Shown piece by piece: positions 26,701 through 39,395 of a DNA stretch of 64,000 nt. The stretch is from Omphalotus guepiniiformis (lineage: Eukaryota; Basidiomycota; Agaricomycetes; Agaricales; Omphalotaceae), in contig JAQOOI010000021.1 of the NCBI GenBank assembly GCA_028554645.1, positions 1,488,001 through 1,552,000 of the forward strand, in the 5' to 3' direction. The notes beneath the pieces were generated by a model. The model was not told where the DNA came from. It saw only the letters and a program-made list of their open reading frames with translations, and did no database searches. The translations under genes were made by a program, and so were the position numbers. How positions within the stretch are numbered: the stretch's first letter is position 1; each line of letters starts with the position of its first letter.

Positions 26701-28805
26701 TCAACAGCCAAGCAACTCCTGACTCGGACCCCATGTTTTCGAAGCGGCGAATTACAGAAACGCTGACATATGGGTATCTAGAAATGCTTGGCACGCTCAG
26801 CAAGCACAAAGAAGGCATCGAGTAAGGTGACTTTAGTGGGCCAGCTTGCTGTCGCTGAATGGTTTTTAAGGATCATGGAGAAGTATAGAATATTCACCGC
26901 GTTTTATCACTTAAGCGACCTGAAAAGTCGGGAAGATTTAATCATGGGTATCATAGAGAATTTGGATTACAGCACGGATGGCCATCCACGAATTGTATTA
27001 TCAAAAGCTTTGACATCGAGTCATAAGGTCAATTCAAACAACGCCTTAATCTTCTTTTTCTAAAGTTTTGGTTCAGCGCATCCAAGTCTATGCTACCCGG
27101 CATCTCGGCGAACTCATCCATAACTCCCCAGTGGCTAATGCGTGGACATTACGATTACTCTTGACACAGTTGTATGATCCTTCTTCTGAAGTGCGCAAGT
27201 TGGCTGTACATTATCTTGAGGAGGCATGCGAATCGAAGGATGTCCTCGAACTTGTAGTGGAGATGCGCCCCACGATGGATCATCTAGGTCAAATTGGGAA
27301 CGCCTTATTGCTTAAGTGAGCAGACTTCGTGTTTTTCGTGGAAAATACTCATCACAGCGTAGATTTATGTCGACCCCTACCGGGTTTCGATATCTGTATG
27401 ACGCTGGATATATCGATCGAGAAATGGATAGATGGTTCAATGTACGCGGTCCTACTTTCCGACGCAATCAACAATTGACAATGTTCTGCAGGAACACAAT
27501 CTTGATTATGTTGTGCAAGTCGAGGTATTCCTTGCTCAAGTCTTTACCAGTTCCAACAGTGCTGAAGATGAAGAAATACCCCCCATGTATGTCCTAGATT
27601 TTTATCTATGAATGGCTATTAATCAGCCTGGATAGGACATTTGACGGAACAGTTCCGCCTCATTTCTACGGCGAGATGTCGAAAACGGATTTCGGCTGCC
27701 ACGTTCTTTCGGAAAAGGGTCATTTTGCAGACTTTGCTCACTTCATTCGACAGCATGGCCATGAAAGTGAAGATATGGAACTGATCATGAAGTTGAAAAG
27801 TATTCTTTGGGCCGTGGTGCGTTGATGATTATTTCAAATCGGCTTCATCTCAATAGCAGACAGGGAAACATCGGAGCCACTGAAGGTGGTCTTCCTTTCC
27901 TTGAAGAGGAGGAGATCATCCCCATAGTTCTAGACATCGCAAACCAATCTCTCATACCTTCTGTCCGAGGGTATGCTTCCCACAGGTATCAGATGCTTCC
28001 CCATCGACTGAAATATCTTGTACAGGACTTGTTTCTTCGTGTTAGGATTGATATCTTCAACTTTCCAAGGCGCTGAGATCCTTGATGACTTCCAATGGGA
28101 GGCTACTCTTACTCCTATGGGAACTCCTACCGGTCTTTGCATACCCATTGACTTGGATAAGTTCATTTCAGTGAGCATTCAGTCCTTGTTTACAAGTTGA
28201 TAGCTCAGTTTCAACTTGGTGCAGCTACCTCCTTGGCGCCAGCATATACCCGAACAAGGTGATATGCACTTGATACCCCCTACTAATGAAACGGAATTGG
28301 AGGCCATGGCAGCCATACAAAACCTAGCAAATACTGTGATCGCCAATGCTGCCTCCCGATCCTTAGCGAAGTGCGTTATATTCTCTGATCCATAACATTA
28401 CCTGACATCCCAAGAAGAATGAAAATGCGTTCAGAATACCGAACAGTGTTCACGTCACCAAGTATGCTTTACAGGGCTCTTCACACCATATCAACGTCAA
28501 GATATCGTCTCCCTGTCCGTCGCTACATCGTGGATCTCTTCAATATCGAATGGGACGCCGATGTTGTTACCGCTCTGGTGGGCTACGCGAAAACTCTCAA
28601 AGCGCACCCTTCACAACCTCCTCCCGATCCCGACATCGATCGTCGTCTCAGCGTGTTTGGTCGTTTGAGAAGACCGCGACGAACATCTGAAAGCGACGAG
28701 GATGAAGATGATGAAGTGGGTGCCTCTGAACCACCTGAACCCGTCAGAGAGCTGCCAGTCATTAGTCTGCGTCCTGTCAGCAGAGTAATCGGATTTGCCT
28801 ATTAA
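23750..28805 (+). CDS. TORC2 subunit RICTOR/Ste16 (AVO3 family)
   Basis: This is the scaffold of target-of-rapamycin complex 2, which controls AGC kinases, actin and membrane stress responses. The chosen start MPTHLATPSSASITISS opens a Ser/Thr-rich N-terminus. A short coiled/HR1-like segment follows (LEVLDNRLVKEKRIKVGAEN, then VSELRTAESRIETIMDK). The Rictor N-domain is in the exon from 24343: YELKVAEVVQAVIPALADK, then DQNIDWYLVRSLHRDNKFAV and EKEQVIKLIRTIV. The middle part contains DDKTFQNSLLETQVMLTKDH and WNFDTLQELIEGPLLNPKR, then GTLSKHKEGIE. The conserved 'V' region includes DFGCHVLSEKGHFADF, KSILWAVGNIGATEGGLPFL and IPSVRGTCFFVLGLISST. The C-terminus is acidic (SDEDEDDEVG) and ends RPVSRVIGFAY with stop 28803-28805. 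More than fifteen short introns are needed; I see no fatal frame break. Confidence 0.92.
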
Positions 28806-29230
28806 TTTCGGATAAATGTTGGTTTATTACATGGACTTTACTGCTTTGCTCTTTATTTTTCGGATCATATCATATGTATCTTTACTGTGTATCTTAACTT
28901 CTGTGTATAGTACGTGCAATATTTCGTTTTTGATACCGATTGAAAAGTGTGGTGTTGGTCCAAAGCTCACGACGGTGTGTTGCTTCTTCTCTCTCAGGCT
29001 AGAGATTTCTGATTCCAGCCGTCCCGGATCTCTTCTGCTACCAGTATGTATGTATAGTACTGAATTCGAATTGGGAGGGGCTTCCTGAAAGTTCTAAACC
29101 TCTGGTCCATGATCCGTGAGTTCTTGTGCGATGCTAGGCAGAGATTTGGCTACGAAAGAACATTCCTGGCATTCATAGAGTATTCCCTACTACGCTCGTT
29201 CATCGAGTAGCCTCATTTATCTGGTGAGTC

Positions 29231-29298
29231 GGATATTAGGCCTTTAGGACTGCAAGGTTCGAGAGGATATTAGGCCTTTAGGACCGCAAGGCTCGAGA
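29231..29298. repeat. Two-copy tandem direct repeat, period 34 bp
   Basis: The copies start at 29231 and 29265 with GGATATTAGGCCTTTAGGAC and differ at about two positions (TGCAAGGTTC versus CGCAAGGCTC). The unit contains the near-palindrome TTAGGCCTTTAGG. It lies in intergenic DNA. Confidence 0.85.
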
Positions 29299-30234
29299 GG
29301 TTCGCACTTAGCCCAGGAAGCATCGCCAAAACCGGGCCAAAAACCAAGTTTCTTACATAGCCACTCAGCCATCAAGGCATCTACATTCTATGAGTATGTT
29401 ACCCAAGAAAGTCGCGTTTGACCCAAAGTCAACCACTTTCTTTCCGTTTCAAAGACTGCGAATTCACTGGATGTCGCCCTATCATTCATAGTTTAAACTC
29501 GGTTGTTCTCGTCATTACCGACCAGCTTACGATAAATCGCGTCAGCCTGGCAGTCACTGGAATCAACAGTCTTTCGTCCTTCTGCGAACTCTGAACTGAA
29601 GGAGTCTTGTTTTTTAGTGAACACATTCCCTCACTCAGACAAAGAGCTGTTGAACCTGTACATCCGGACGGTCCCAAGGAGGAGTGGCATGCGACAGCGC
29701 AAAGGATAGTGTTCAATGTTCATCGCCTTTCAATCCATAACACAAGGTTCGTCTGCGTCTGAACTTGGATCTGTCCGTGGTCTCAGTCCTGATCTTTATC
29801 CATCACAGCACCAGCACGTCCGAACGTCCTACTGGGAGTTCACCGCAAAACGGAAGGCCCAACGGAAGGAGCAAATTGTCCAGCTTTGACCGGTTCGATG
29901 ATTTCAGATGATTCAGTACCGTCACGGACTCCGTGTCTGTACCTAGAATTATGCACTGCTATCTCTATCCGCCATCTTCAACGTGGCATTAACATTTGAC
30001 CGCAATGTCTCGCGGATAAAGGTCATACTGCCTGCCGCTGCATACTCATTCAGTCGATCGTATTTGCCAATTTCACGAAGGCGGAGGTGCAAAAGTACAG
30101 CAATCGACACTTTCCGCGCATCCTCCAATAACGAGCAGTGTGGACTCAGTACAGCGTTTTTGTCTTATGCCACTGGTTCTAGAGAGCGAAGCAGCCTTCG
30201 ATGAACACTGAATATGTCCGTGAAAGTGGCGAGG

Positions 30235-30241
30235 TATAAAA
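30235..30241 (+). promoter_or_regulatory. TATA box of the secreted protein gene at 30341
   Basis: GGTATAAAAGC lies 106 bp before the ATG, a good match to a core TATA element, and is followed by a CA/TC-rich leader. Confidence 0.6.
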
Positions 30242-30340
30242 GCAAAGACTTCTCTCGGTAAGTCATCTTCACCAACACATCTCATTCAAAGGCTTGTTTA
30301 CATCCACACCATCGACTCTCAGATACATCTTCGACTTATC

Positions 30341-31077
30341 ATGATGTTCACATCTACTTCAGCAGTCTTCATCGCAGCTCTGCTCACAAGCTCATCCACT
30401 GTCACCGCATCTCCCACTAGCGCTCGCTCCCCACAACAAGCTCGACGGGCACTCAGCGCCCGCACATCAGAGGAATATAACAATGCTTGTTACCCCAATT
30501 TCTTCGGCGAAGGTGTTTCTATCACCAATTACGGTGACAAGCCACTCGAGTGGGGCGTCACTCCCGCTGCGACGAAGGGTGCTGTTCTCGGAAGCTCGAG
30601 CTTCCGTGGATTCGGAAAACCTGATTGGCATGTACAGCAGGATGGGAAGTATCCAACGCACTATATCATCAAGTGAGTTCCATCTTTTGCCGGACGTGAT
30701 TCTTGCCATACTGATCTACCCATCCGATATTCGCAGGGATGTTGACAACAACAACCTTGCTGTCGAGTTCGAGAGTTCATGGACTGAACTCGAGCTTAGT
30801 ACCTCTTCCGACAGTGGAAATGATATGTGAGTGTTTACTCGGCCTCTGTATTGACCATGTCTAATGCGAAACGGTCTCTAGCGACCAACTATTCGAGATT
30901 GCCTGCTTGGATTGTTACCAGCAGGGACAGACCGGTAGTGTCATTGCTGACTACTGCCTCATCTCTCCGCTCAGCACGAATGCTACTGGCTGCGTTGAGA
31001 TGACTCCTGGAAATCCATTGAGCGTCGGGTCTTGCGAAAGTATCAACGAATTCCAGATTTTTAAGTTTGTTTCGTAA
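30341..31077 (+). CDS. Secreted protein of unknown function
   Basis: A signal peptide is clear (MMFTSTSAVFIAALLTSSST, then VTA). A basic Arg/Gln/Ala segment around QARRALSAR could be a propeptide. The mature part begins NNACYPNFFGEGVSITNYGD and contains FRGFGKPDWHVQQDGKYPTH. After introns at 30673-30736 and 30827-30881 it continues NNNLAVEFESSWTELELS and FEIACLDCYQQGQTGSVIAD, ending GSCESINEFQIFKFVS with stop at 31075-31077. Length is ~175 residues with six to seven cysteines in the mature part. The C-terminal GSC..FQIF pattern recalls a beta-trefoil (ricin-B-like) strand, but this is only an impression. I do not recognise the family. Confidence 0.75.
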
Positions 31078-31805
31078 CAGTAGCATCGTGATCGATGGAG
31101 GCTTGGGGTTTCTTCAGAATTATACGGAGGTTGCGATTACAGACCATAGTGTAAAAATGGACTTGATGCATTACTATTAGTTTAAAACAGTTGACAGAAT
31201 AGATGAGCTTGCTATGTGAGTGTGGACATTTATCATGACTGACGTTTGCTTGGGGGACTCAATTAAAGTATCGTTTACTCGTCCGACATCTCAACTTGAA
31301 GGTCATTCACAATTCGAGCATATGTCGTGGGATCCGGAGCGGGCCCGCTATTGGACCTGTGCACAGTCCCGTCTGCAAAAATTCTACGACTCCTTCACAC
31401 CAACGGAATGGGCCTAACTTGAGGACAACTCTGGTGGTGGGTAATATCTCATGAGGCCGACTTTGAATACCGCAGACATTGTGTAAATTCAAGAATGGTC
31501 ACTGTGAATGAATCCTCCGCCGAGCGTCTGACATGGAGCCTCTCCTGGCTGATATTCAAGCTATACACTCATGATAATGGAACGGTGGAAAGATGGTAAT
31601 TCACTGGAGGTGATGACGAAAATGTTGAAACAGTGCATTCTCGAATTTGATTAATGAACCAGATGTAAACTTGCGAATCCAACCCTGATGTTGAGCAGTC
31701 TGCAACAAGCTGGAGGAATTTGGAAGTTTATGGTCTGCTGATACACCAGGAAAGTATAAGATGACAATGGTTGGATTCTAGAGAGTCGTGTAGCACGATC
31801 TATTT
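31078..31805. other. Intergenic region between convergent genes
   Basis: This 728-bp tail-to-tail spacer has no supported exon. A 65-codon plus-strand ORF at 31220-31417 lacks recognisable features. Confidence 0.5.
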
Positions 31806-32551
31806 CTATTTCGTCTTCTTGATGCGAAGTGTATTGGGACGGTAGAGATAGTTCTCGGCGTAATTCTTGGGGGGAATCCTCTTCACAGTTGATTGTTGCC
31901 TGAATGTTGTTATGAATATCCTATACAAGTGAGCTTCAAACAAAAGATACGCACACATAGTAGTCCCAGCCTAACCATTTATTAGCATTTCAAGTCCTCA
32001 ACACGGATGAATCACGAAGAGAGCGTACCTTGCTTCTCAGCGAAGTGAATGGCGTCCTCCTTTGACCGGAAAGATATCCGGGTTCCCTGCATGTAGTCGG
32101 CACTGTTGCGTATCCTTAATATGTGCGTAACCACCATAAATCTGGCTCCACTCACGAGCTAGCCCAACCCATCAAAGGGTTCTCCCAGCGGCCACCTCCC
32201 TGAAGAATGTCGAAATCAATTCTCCACTTCTCAGATTTAGCCCCGCCGCTCTGCATGGTGTTTCGAGTAGGTTGAAAGATGCGCACCGCGCGGTGTCGCA
32301 GTTCCGCTAACGATTGTTGAATTCATCTCAAGCTTCAGGTAAAAGTATATAGCTGACATACCAGGTGCACCACTAACAACGTCTGCAGTCATGACATCCC
32401 GAGCGGGTGGAGGTGCGACGATATCTGAAGGTTCCTGTTCGGAAGACTGAATAGATTTCGAATCTGTAGCCAGGCCTCTAGATGCTAAAGACTGGAGATA
32501 ATTTCTACGGCATGGCACCGCAGCCTGTTTACAAGTACGAAGCAGAGACAT
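31806..32551 (-). CDS. Complex I subunit NDUFS4 (18/21 kDa, NUO-21 type)
   Basis: This is an accessory subunit of mitochondrial NADH:ubiquinone oxidoreductase, near the N-module. The N-terminus MSLLRTCKQAAVPCRRNYLQ is basic and lacks acidic residues, fitting a mitochondrial presequence. The linker PPPARDVMTADVVSGAP is followed by an intron. The domain then reads RIFQPTRNTMQSGGAKSEKW, RIDFDILQGGGRWENPLMGW and SSADYMQGTRISFRSKEDAI, then HFAEKQGWDYYVQ, all matching the ETC complex I NDUFS4 family. The last exon is STVKRIPPKNYAENYLYRPN and ends RIKKTK with stop at 31806-31808. Three introns are needed. The protein is complete. Confidence 0.95.
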
Positions 32552-32804
32552 GGCTTCTTCAGCATTCTCGGAACTTGCAGAAACGGAGTTTGTTTATACA
32601 TGTCTTATTGTAAGGCTATTGCCATACTATTTCATACTTATGACTCATCGCAACTATAGAGTACTTTATCTCAAGTTTCAAAAAGAATCTTTTAAAACTT
32701 CATTTCCAGTGAGGTTTCGACAAATATGTGCTCTGTAAATAACATATTTTGTGCTAGATACTTGGACATGATCACATATTACGCTAGCCCTCGCCGCTTT
32801 CAAC

Positions 32805-34255
32805 TTACTGGCACTGTAAGACAGACGGTGCTTTCAGTAAATAGCACCAGATTCCATCTTGTCAGCAACGTACCTGGGAGTAATACGGGGGACTGACTGC
32901 CACACATGTATACGGGCTCTGGCAAGTCGTTGGACCACTCCAACCAACACCTTGAGCAATGACCACAAATGATGAGATCCCAATGCTAGAATTACACCGG
33001 AATTTCTCACCTCCACACTGGCCCCATTGCGGAGCAACGGCTCCGGAACTTGAGGTCGTAGCTGGTGCGGACGAAGTAGCGCTGGTGCTAGCGGGGGCAC
33101 TTGTGCTACTGGGAGCGGAACTTCCACTACTGCTCCCACTGCTGCCGCTGGTCCCGTTGCCAATGGAAGTCGTAATAGGACCGCTCTCGATATAAACGCC
33201 CGAAATGAACCAGTTCTCCGGCGCAGGAGTGTTGACGATACGAAGGACACCGACGTGGAAGTCTTCGGAGTTGGTGGAAGTTGAAGCAGCGACGTTATTG
33301 GCAACTTTTGTCAAAGGATCGCCATTTGTTGAGAACCAGAGGCCGACTGTTTGTCCGGAGAACTAAAGACAAGGGGTCAATCAAGATTAAAAGAAATAGA
33401 GGTGCTTTCTCACATCGATGTCGTAGGCGAAATTGTACCAGGTTCCGGCGACGAGAGGTGTGCCCCATTGGAACTGGCTTGATACCATCCACTGCAGGTC
33501 AGTTGGATTGGGCGCCACACCATATTTGATCTAAAAAGGCTGAATGTCAGCTCCGAATGTGCAAGAACTTACTGAAGGAAATCTGAGGGCAATCAACTCA
33601 CTTCTGTAAAGTGGCTTTCGAAGAACAAAATCTGAGACGCAGGTTACAAGGTATGGGTGCAAAATAGTACCGACAGAATACAGCTTGCTCACTTGGTGTT
33701 CCAAAGTAGACTATTTTCCAAAGCGTCGCGTGAGATAGCGGCAAGAGAAATCGTGACGAGTATACGTACATCGGGCACATTCGTGTCTGAGGTGCTCAAA
33801 GAGAAATGATAAAAAAGATTGCCTGTTCCCAGATTCTGCGTGGTCTGAGGAATGAGTTCGGTTCTTTCCATATTCGAGTTCCATGTCGCTGTCGAATCGA
33901 TTGTCACCATGAGACCGTGAACCTCAGCAGTATCAGCGGGGTTCTTGTAGTTCGGCGAAAGAGCAAGGTAGTCCGAAGTGGGTCCAGAGCCATGAATGTA
34001 CTGGTTATCGACAGTGAGTCAAGTGCTAGTAAACTGCAGTCGGGTCCATACCCATTGATATGTGCCAACTTCGTCTGACCACGACCCTGACCAGAACCAA
34101 CGAGTTAGACAGGATCGATGTATTTATATGCTTCAGACCGTACATTGATCGAAGTCGCTCACGTTGTTGAAAGGATTGAAACTACCGCTCCATATCGTTG
34201 TTCCGGCATAGGCGACACCAATGAAACCTGAAAGCACGCTGGTTAGAGCAATCAT
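32805..34255 (-). CDS. Glycoside hydrolase family 131 beta-glucanase with C-terminal CBM1
   Basis: GH131 enzymes cleave beta-1,3/1,4/1,6-glucans and help degrade plant cell walls. The signal peptide is MIALTSVLSGFIGVAYA. The catalytic domain reads TTIWSGSFNPFNNVSDFDQ, then WSWSDEVGTYQWYIHGSGP, AEVHGLMVTIDSTATWNSN, ERTELIPQTT and WMVSSQFQWGTPLVAGTWYN, then DIDFSGQTVGLWFSTNGDPL. A Ser/Thr/Ala/Pro linker follows (SSSGSSAPSSTSAPASTSAT). A fungal cellulose-binding module (CBM1) ends the protein: WGQCGG, VGWSGPTTCQSPYTC and PPYYSQ, completed by CQ-stop after an intron (stop 32805-32807). A ~60-nt intron also splits the module right after QCGG. The four CBM1 cysteines and aromatic residues (W, Y, Y) are present. 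Confidence 0.9.
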
Positions 34256-34545
34256 TTTGTGAGTCGGATGGAACAGATATACGACTTATTCTTAAATACT
34301 GTCTTGAGGAACATCGGGGAACTGTCGCTATAGTGAGCTTAAATGGGGGATCATTGTCGGCTCGGAAAAACAATGGACTCCGAGCCAAGTGGGGGGGAAT
34401 ATTGAGGGTGGACCGAAAGTAAAAGGAATTTATCCGTACATTCACTCGAATTAATCCGTTTACTATATGTTATATGCCGGGTATTCACTAATTGTAACAA
34501 CGCAATGCTGGGTATATAGAATCAGATACTTACTTACAAACACAT

Positions 34546-37500
34546 TTACTCCGACGTTTTGAATATCCATGACGTCAACCAAGATTTCTGTTTCTTCTTG
34601 TCCGCTTCTGTCTGCTCTTCCTCAAGACGATCCACAATAGCTTGCTTTTCTTCAGCAAGCACCTCGTGATAAATGGCTTCATGAGCCGAAATGTTTGCAG
34701 CTCGTTTAAGTGGAGGAGGCTCTAGAGACAAGTGCGAAGCTGTTGCACGAGACACTACATTTTCAGTCTCAGCATGAGCATCAGACCGAAGACCATCAGA
34801 AGGCGAGAGTGGCAGTCTTGCGGAAGCGGCACTAGGGCATCTGTTGGATCGACCGCTAAAGCTGCTTGCGCCGGTCCGTTCTCGGAACGTCGAAGGTCGT
34901 CTATTACGCGTCGTGCGCTCAACATCGTCATTCTGCTGTGCTCGCAGAGTAAGTATTTCGGGCAAGTCTATATCTTCAGTTCCATCCACTTCTTTTGGTT
35001 CGGTTGTTAATGTCGGGCTAAAGAGAGCGGTACCGGGCTCGCTGGGCATGCTAGTCAGCGAAGTTCCCGAGCGAACCAAAGGATAAGGTGATAGTATCGG
35101 TGATTCGTGCGTTGAGCCAGTCCCAGCAGGAATGCCAATCCATGTACCAATTCGACCGACAGCTGGGTCGAACGAGATCGCAACTTGAAGATCAACGGTA
35201 TCATCGAGGTCCAATGTACCGCAAGGATCTCGGGGTAGCCATAACACATTATTGATAGCTCTAGTGTAATAAGGATTGTCGTAAGGAAGATCTCGGGTAG
35301 TTTGGTCATCCCAACTGACGGGTGGAGGGTGGACCGACACAGGACGCGCACATGTATGAGTTTGTGCCGCAGGCGAAGCACACGATTGGGCTGTACTGAG
35401 ATCCGACGCGACCCCATCTTTTTCGGATGAACCAGCCGCGGTTGTAGGCAAAGAGTTCAGACGTGAGAACGTGGGTGAACCATGAGGAAAAGGAATGGGA
35501 ATGTGATGTTGGATGTCGCGAGGACGATGACGAATTGTAGCGTAAGAGAACGAGACCCACTCTGGCATACGCAACATAGACATGGAGGGCTGGGATGAGT
35601 CGGGTGCAAGGAGCCTCTCTGAATGCTCTTGACTATCCCGCGCGCGCGCGTCCGTATCGTCAGAAGTCCCGGGGGTTGCACTATTTGAGTCTTCAGCTGA
35701 GCCACCGCAAACTATGCGAGCCTCTGTCATGTCATCGTGCTCAAATCGGGCACGGCACATCCGGGTCATGCTGCAGATGACTTGTCAAGGCCGTGCACTA
35801 TGAGCCATTTGTATAGACTCACAAAAGTTTCACGAACGTGGTGAACACGATGAGGAATGCTGCTAAACCAACGTTCACAGATTTCTTGAGCACAACCATA
35901 TACGCCAAGAAGACAGCCTAACTCCTGTGAACTCCAAATCAAATGTGCAACGGGAAAAGAGTACCTGCGCCAATATGAGCCCTGAACATAAATTAGACTA
36001 AAATCACGGCATTGAGGGATGGAGGCACACACCATCTAGTGAATACCGAATGACCCTGATTAAGATGAGCTGACCATTTCCCTCGTAGTTCTTCGCATAC
36101 ACGTGTATCAGCTGCATATTATTCTATCGGTATCAGTGCTGAGTATATAATAAAAAAGGCGGACCTGATTCTTGACAACCCCTGTTCTATGTTCAGCAAC
36201 CTGGTCAGTTTCAAAGGCTTGAAGTTACTGACCTGACTCGATAAAGAAATAGATTGCGCCAAACGGAATCACGAAGGGATTAAGCACCGAGAACAGCAAC
36301 AGGACGTGAATTACCAGTAAATGAGTCGGCAACCAATCTAAAATCGGGTTGCTTCTCAAAATCAGATTTAAGGGAACAAGGAGAAATCGCACAATAGTAG
36401 TTGAAGGTTCGCGGCCGGATGCCAACAGCTCGTTTACGCCTGAATGAATAAAAGTAAGCCGAAATTACATCGCAGACTAGACGATCACACTTACGGCGTG
36501 ACTTGGCGTCTGGTAGTAGGATACATGATAAGAGGAAGCTAAAGTAACTTGGTTACTATTCATTGTCACGTCAAGGTCGATGATACTTACCCCCACTGCG
36601 TAAATGCTGTCAATCGCCGTTTAAAAACATAGTAGAAAGCCACGTACACAAAGCAATCTCGAACGCTCCATGGATGGCGAGGGTGAAGATGACTACAGAC
36701 AAAAACAGTCAAAATGCATTTCGAGGTCAGAACGACAAGTGAACTTACGCCAACCAACGTAGAACGGCCCGGCAGAGGGAAAACTAGTCGCTACGATATT
36801 CAGCACATTTGGTCTCGTGGAAGCTCCAAAGGAATTTAGCACGGACTGCAACGCCGCTGTTCCAACGCAAAAGAACACAAGGACGTTAACAATCAGGAAT
36901 TTGTAATATCTAGTCATGATTATGTCGTGAAGGGCCGAGAGCGTCGTGATAGTATGTGCTTTTTTCGCGATAAGCAGTAGGATGAGGGGGATAAGAAGAG
37001 CGAGAAGAGCGACCAAGAGAGTGGGTAAGAAAGACTGGATTACTTCTTCTTCCCAAGCATGTTTATCAAGATAGGCTTTCTAAAGATAATGTCAATAGGT
37101 GGCAGGAATGCTGCAATCCGTTCAGGACATACCAACGCAGGCCAGAAAGTAGAGATGTTCTGAATAGATACCAGACCGACCAACAGCGACACCGGAAACA
37201 ACCAAAAAATAGTGAAGGCCCACACGCCCAAACCTACTACCCAATCTTTCACGATCTATGAAAATATTAGAATTTCTCAACTGAGAAACTGCCAGTCAGA
37301 CTTACGTCCGCTTTGAGCGAGGATTTCATGACTCTGTGCCAATCCAAGTCCTGATATTGTGGAGCCATTGTAACCAAGCAGGCTAGTGGATTATTTGGGT
37401 GCACTGTCAGATACTTGCACGCCCTTCTCGCATCCTCTGGATCCACGAAAGTGACAAACGCTGTTGACACAGGATCGTACTTGTGCACTGGTTTTGCACG

Positions 37501-39395
37501 ATTCTCCGTAATCAATGCTGTCAAGAGATTGAGTTTCGTGGTATAGTAGTCGATGGAAGGTACACTTTTGTCACGAAAGAGATAGGACAAACGGACGAGA
37601 GGTTGATATGGATCGAGACTACTTCTAGGCAAGCTCAGAAGTGCATCCCAGACTGTCCAGCTTTGCTGAGGGCGTCGTCCCTTCGGAGAGGCAGGAGGGT
37701 ATGCAGGAGAGGTTGGATTATCGTTGTCGATATCGGAACCTTGAGAGCTGTCTTCACGCAGCCTCTTGAAAGTATACTTTCCAGACAGGCCAAAGGCTTT
37801 TTTGATGTGTGAGGGTGGCGACCGCAACCCAAACTCCTCTACAAACGGTCCTAGCACATTTATCAACTGATCCATCCGCTCCTCTTCACTCAGGTCCCCT
37901 CCGGCTGTAGTTGTACCTTCTTCTGGATCCGCTGGTTTCCTATGCTTCCCAAGCAGCGTCGCACGCGAGTTCCTACGCGAGACAGGCTTGCTCTTGCTAG
38001 CGTTCTTTTGGTCCATGGCCTCCTTGACAGCGTTTAAGACCTTCTTTGCAAGCTTTATGTGCGCCGTCTCTAGGAGACGCAAAATTTCCTCCCGTCTCTC
38101 CAATAAGGAAGCCAGCTCTGTCATTTTTCGAGCGATCACTACTCGCTCTATGACTGGCTTCTCTTCCGTATTGGGTACACTGTCTGATGGCGGGATAGCG
38201 GACTGCTTGTCGTCCAGACGGTACGTTGGCAAACGAGCAGGGATCTTCTTAGCTCGGTTGAACAAAAATGCGAAGCCTTTATTGAAGAACCCAGGTTGAG
38301 TGGTGGAATTTACCCCTAAAGCAGGTTTTTCGAGTTTCCGAGACATGTAGTATTCAAAATATTCCTTCAGCTCCTTCTCATCCCTGAGTTGAGGCGGAAC
38401 ATTCGAAACCATGATTGTACGGAGACGTAGTCCTGCTGTAGGAATACCATTCTCTAGAGACGGGACGTCGGCGAAGTTGTATTGGGGATGAGGATGCGGA
38501 TGGTACTCATGGCTTTTGAAGTCATTAGAGGTCATGTCCTTGGTGAGCGCAGCAATGTTTTCGGCCCGCATCCTGAATGCGCCGTGTGAAATCCAAAACA
38601 AGGTGGCCATCCAGGAAAGCGTGATCCAGAAAAGCAGGCATATGTGGATCCATAGTAAAGATAGTCCTTGAGCGGTACTGACTAGTGATGAAATAGAAGC
38701 TCGGGTCATTGACTTGGGAGATATCGTGTTTTCGGAGAATTCGAGATGAATAGGGAAGAGAATCGGGAATGTCGTGAAAGTATGAAGCAGAGTAAACCAG
38801 ACTGCAAGAAAGCATAAACGATAGCGGAAAATGGGGTATTGCAAACACGTACAGGAACCACGCAGAAAACGTATGTATAATGCGGCGTCGATTCCACGGA
38901 GCCGATTCAGTTTTGCTTCAGGAAAGCGGATCACTTGAGGAACCCAAGCAAGTGGCCAGCCCGCGGGGGACGGTGGGGATGGATATCTAGTCGTTTTATG
39001 AGTCCAGATAAGTAAAACGAAAGAGGCGGACCCACCTGGCCCATGATCTTCCTTGGTACAGACTAAAAGAACCAGAAGAATATCACATAGAACAGTCAGT
39101 GCCGTAGAAGACAAAAGGAAGACGCCATTACTGACTAGCCAAACTCCCAAGATTCTCGACTTCCCAGCCCCTCGCCTTCAGGGCGCGGAGTCAACTTTCC
39201 CTTGCCCCGTCTCGCTCTCTTCATTAGCTCTTGGCCAGTGACACATAACACAGTGATTCCAATGGCAATGACAGACTGATTTATGAGACCACTAGAGGGA
39301 GACGAAACAAATTGAACCAAAATCTGAAACGCAGATCGTACGACCAAGAAATACCTGTAGTTTTTTGAGAAAGGCCTGGTCTGAATATCACCCAT
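34546..39395 (-). CDS. CSC1/OSCA-type calcium-permeable stress-gated cation channel (DUF221/RSN1 family)
   Basis: This is a large multi-pass membrane protein of the OSCA/TMEM63 family, proposed to be an osmo- or mechanosensitive cation channel. The N-terminus MGDIQTRPFSKNYR is followed by a hydrophobic helix (NQSVIAIGITVLCVTGQELM). Next come AALYIRFLRG, more helices, and a long cytosolic loop with an RNA-recognition-like fold (TIMVSNVPPQLRDEKELKEY ... STAFVTFVDPEDARRACKYL, then APQYQDLDWHRV). The 7TM part includes IFWLFPVSLLVGLVSIQNIS, IIMTRYYKFLIVNVLVFF and FYVGWLIFTLAIHG. The C-terminal tail from 35769 is Ser/Pro-rich, contains PYDNPYYTRAINNVLWLPRD, as in fungal homologues, and ends in a charged helix and SWIFKTSE (stop 34546-34548). 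Some fifteen introns interrupt the 3' half. No disruption is seen. Confidence 0.92.

Larger units (their letters stand above)
28806..30340. other. 1.5 kb gene-free region with tandem repeat and promoter
   Basis: No coding exon is supported. It contains a 34-bp tandem duplication at 29231-29298 and, at its right end, a clear TATA box for the next gene. The left part (28806-29090) is AT-rich 3' flank of the Rictor gene. Confidence 0.5.

Noticed and set aside
35638..35652. CGCGCGCGCG run as a regulatory or Z-DNA site
   Set aside because: It lies inside the CSC1 coding tail and encodes an Ala-Arg repeat.
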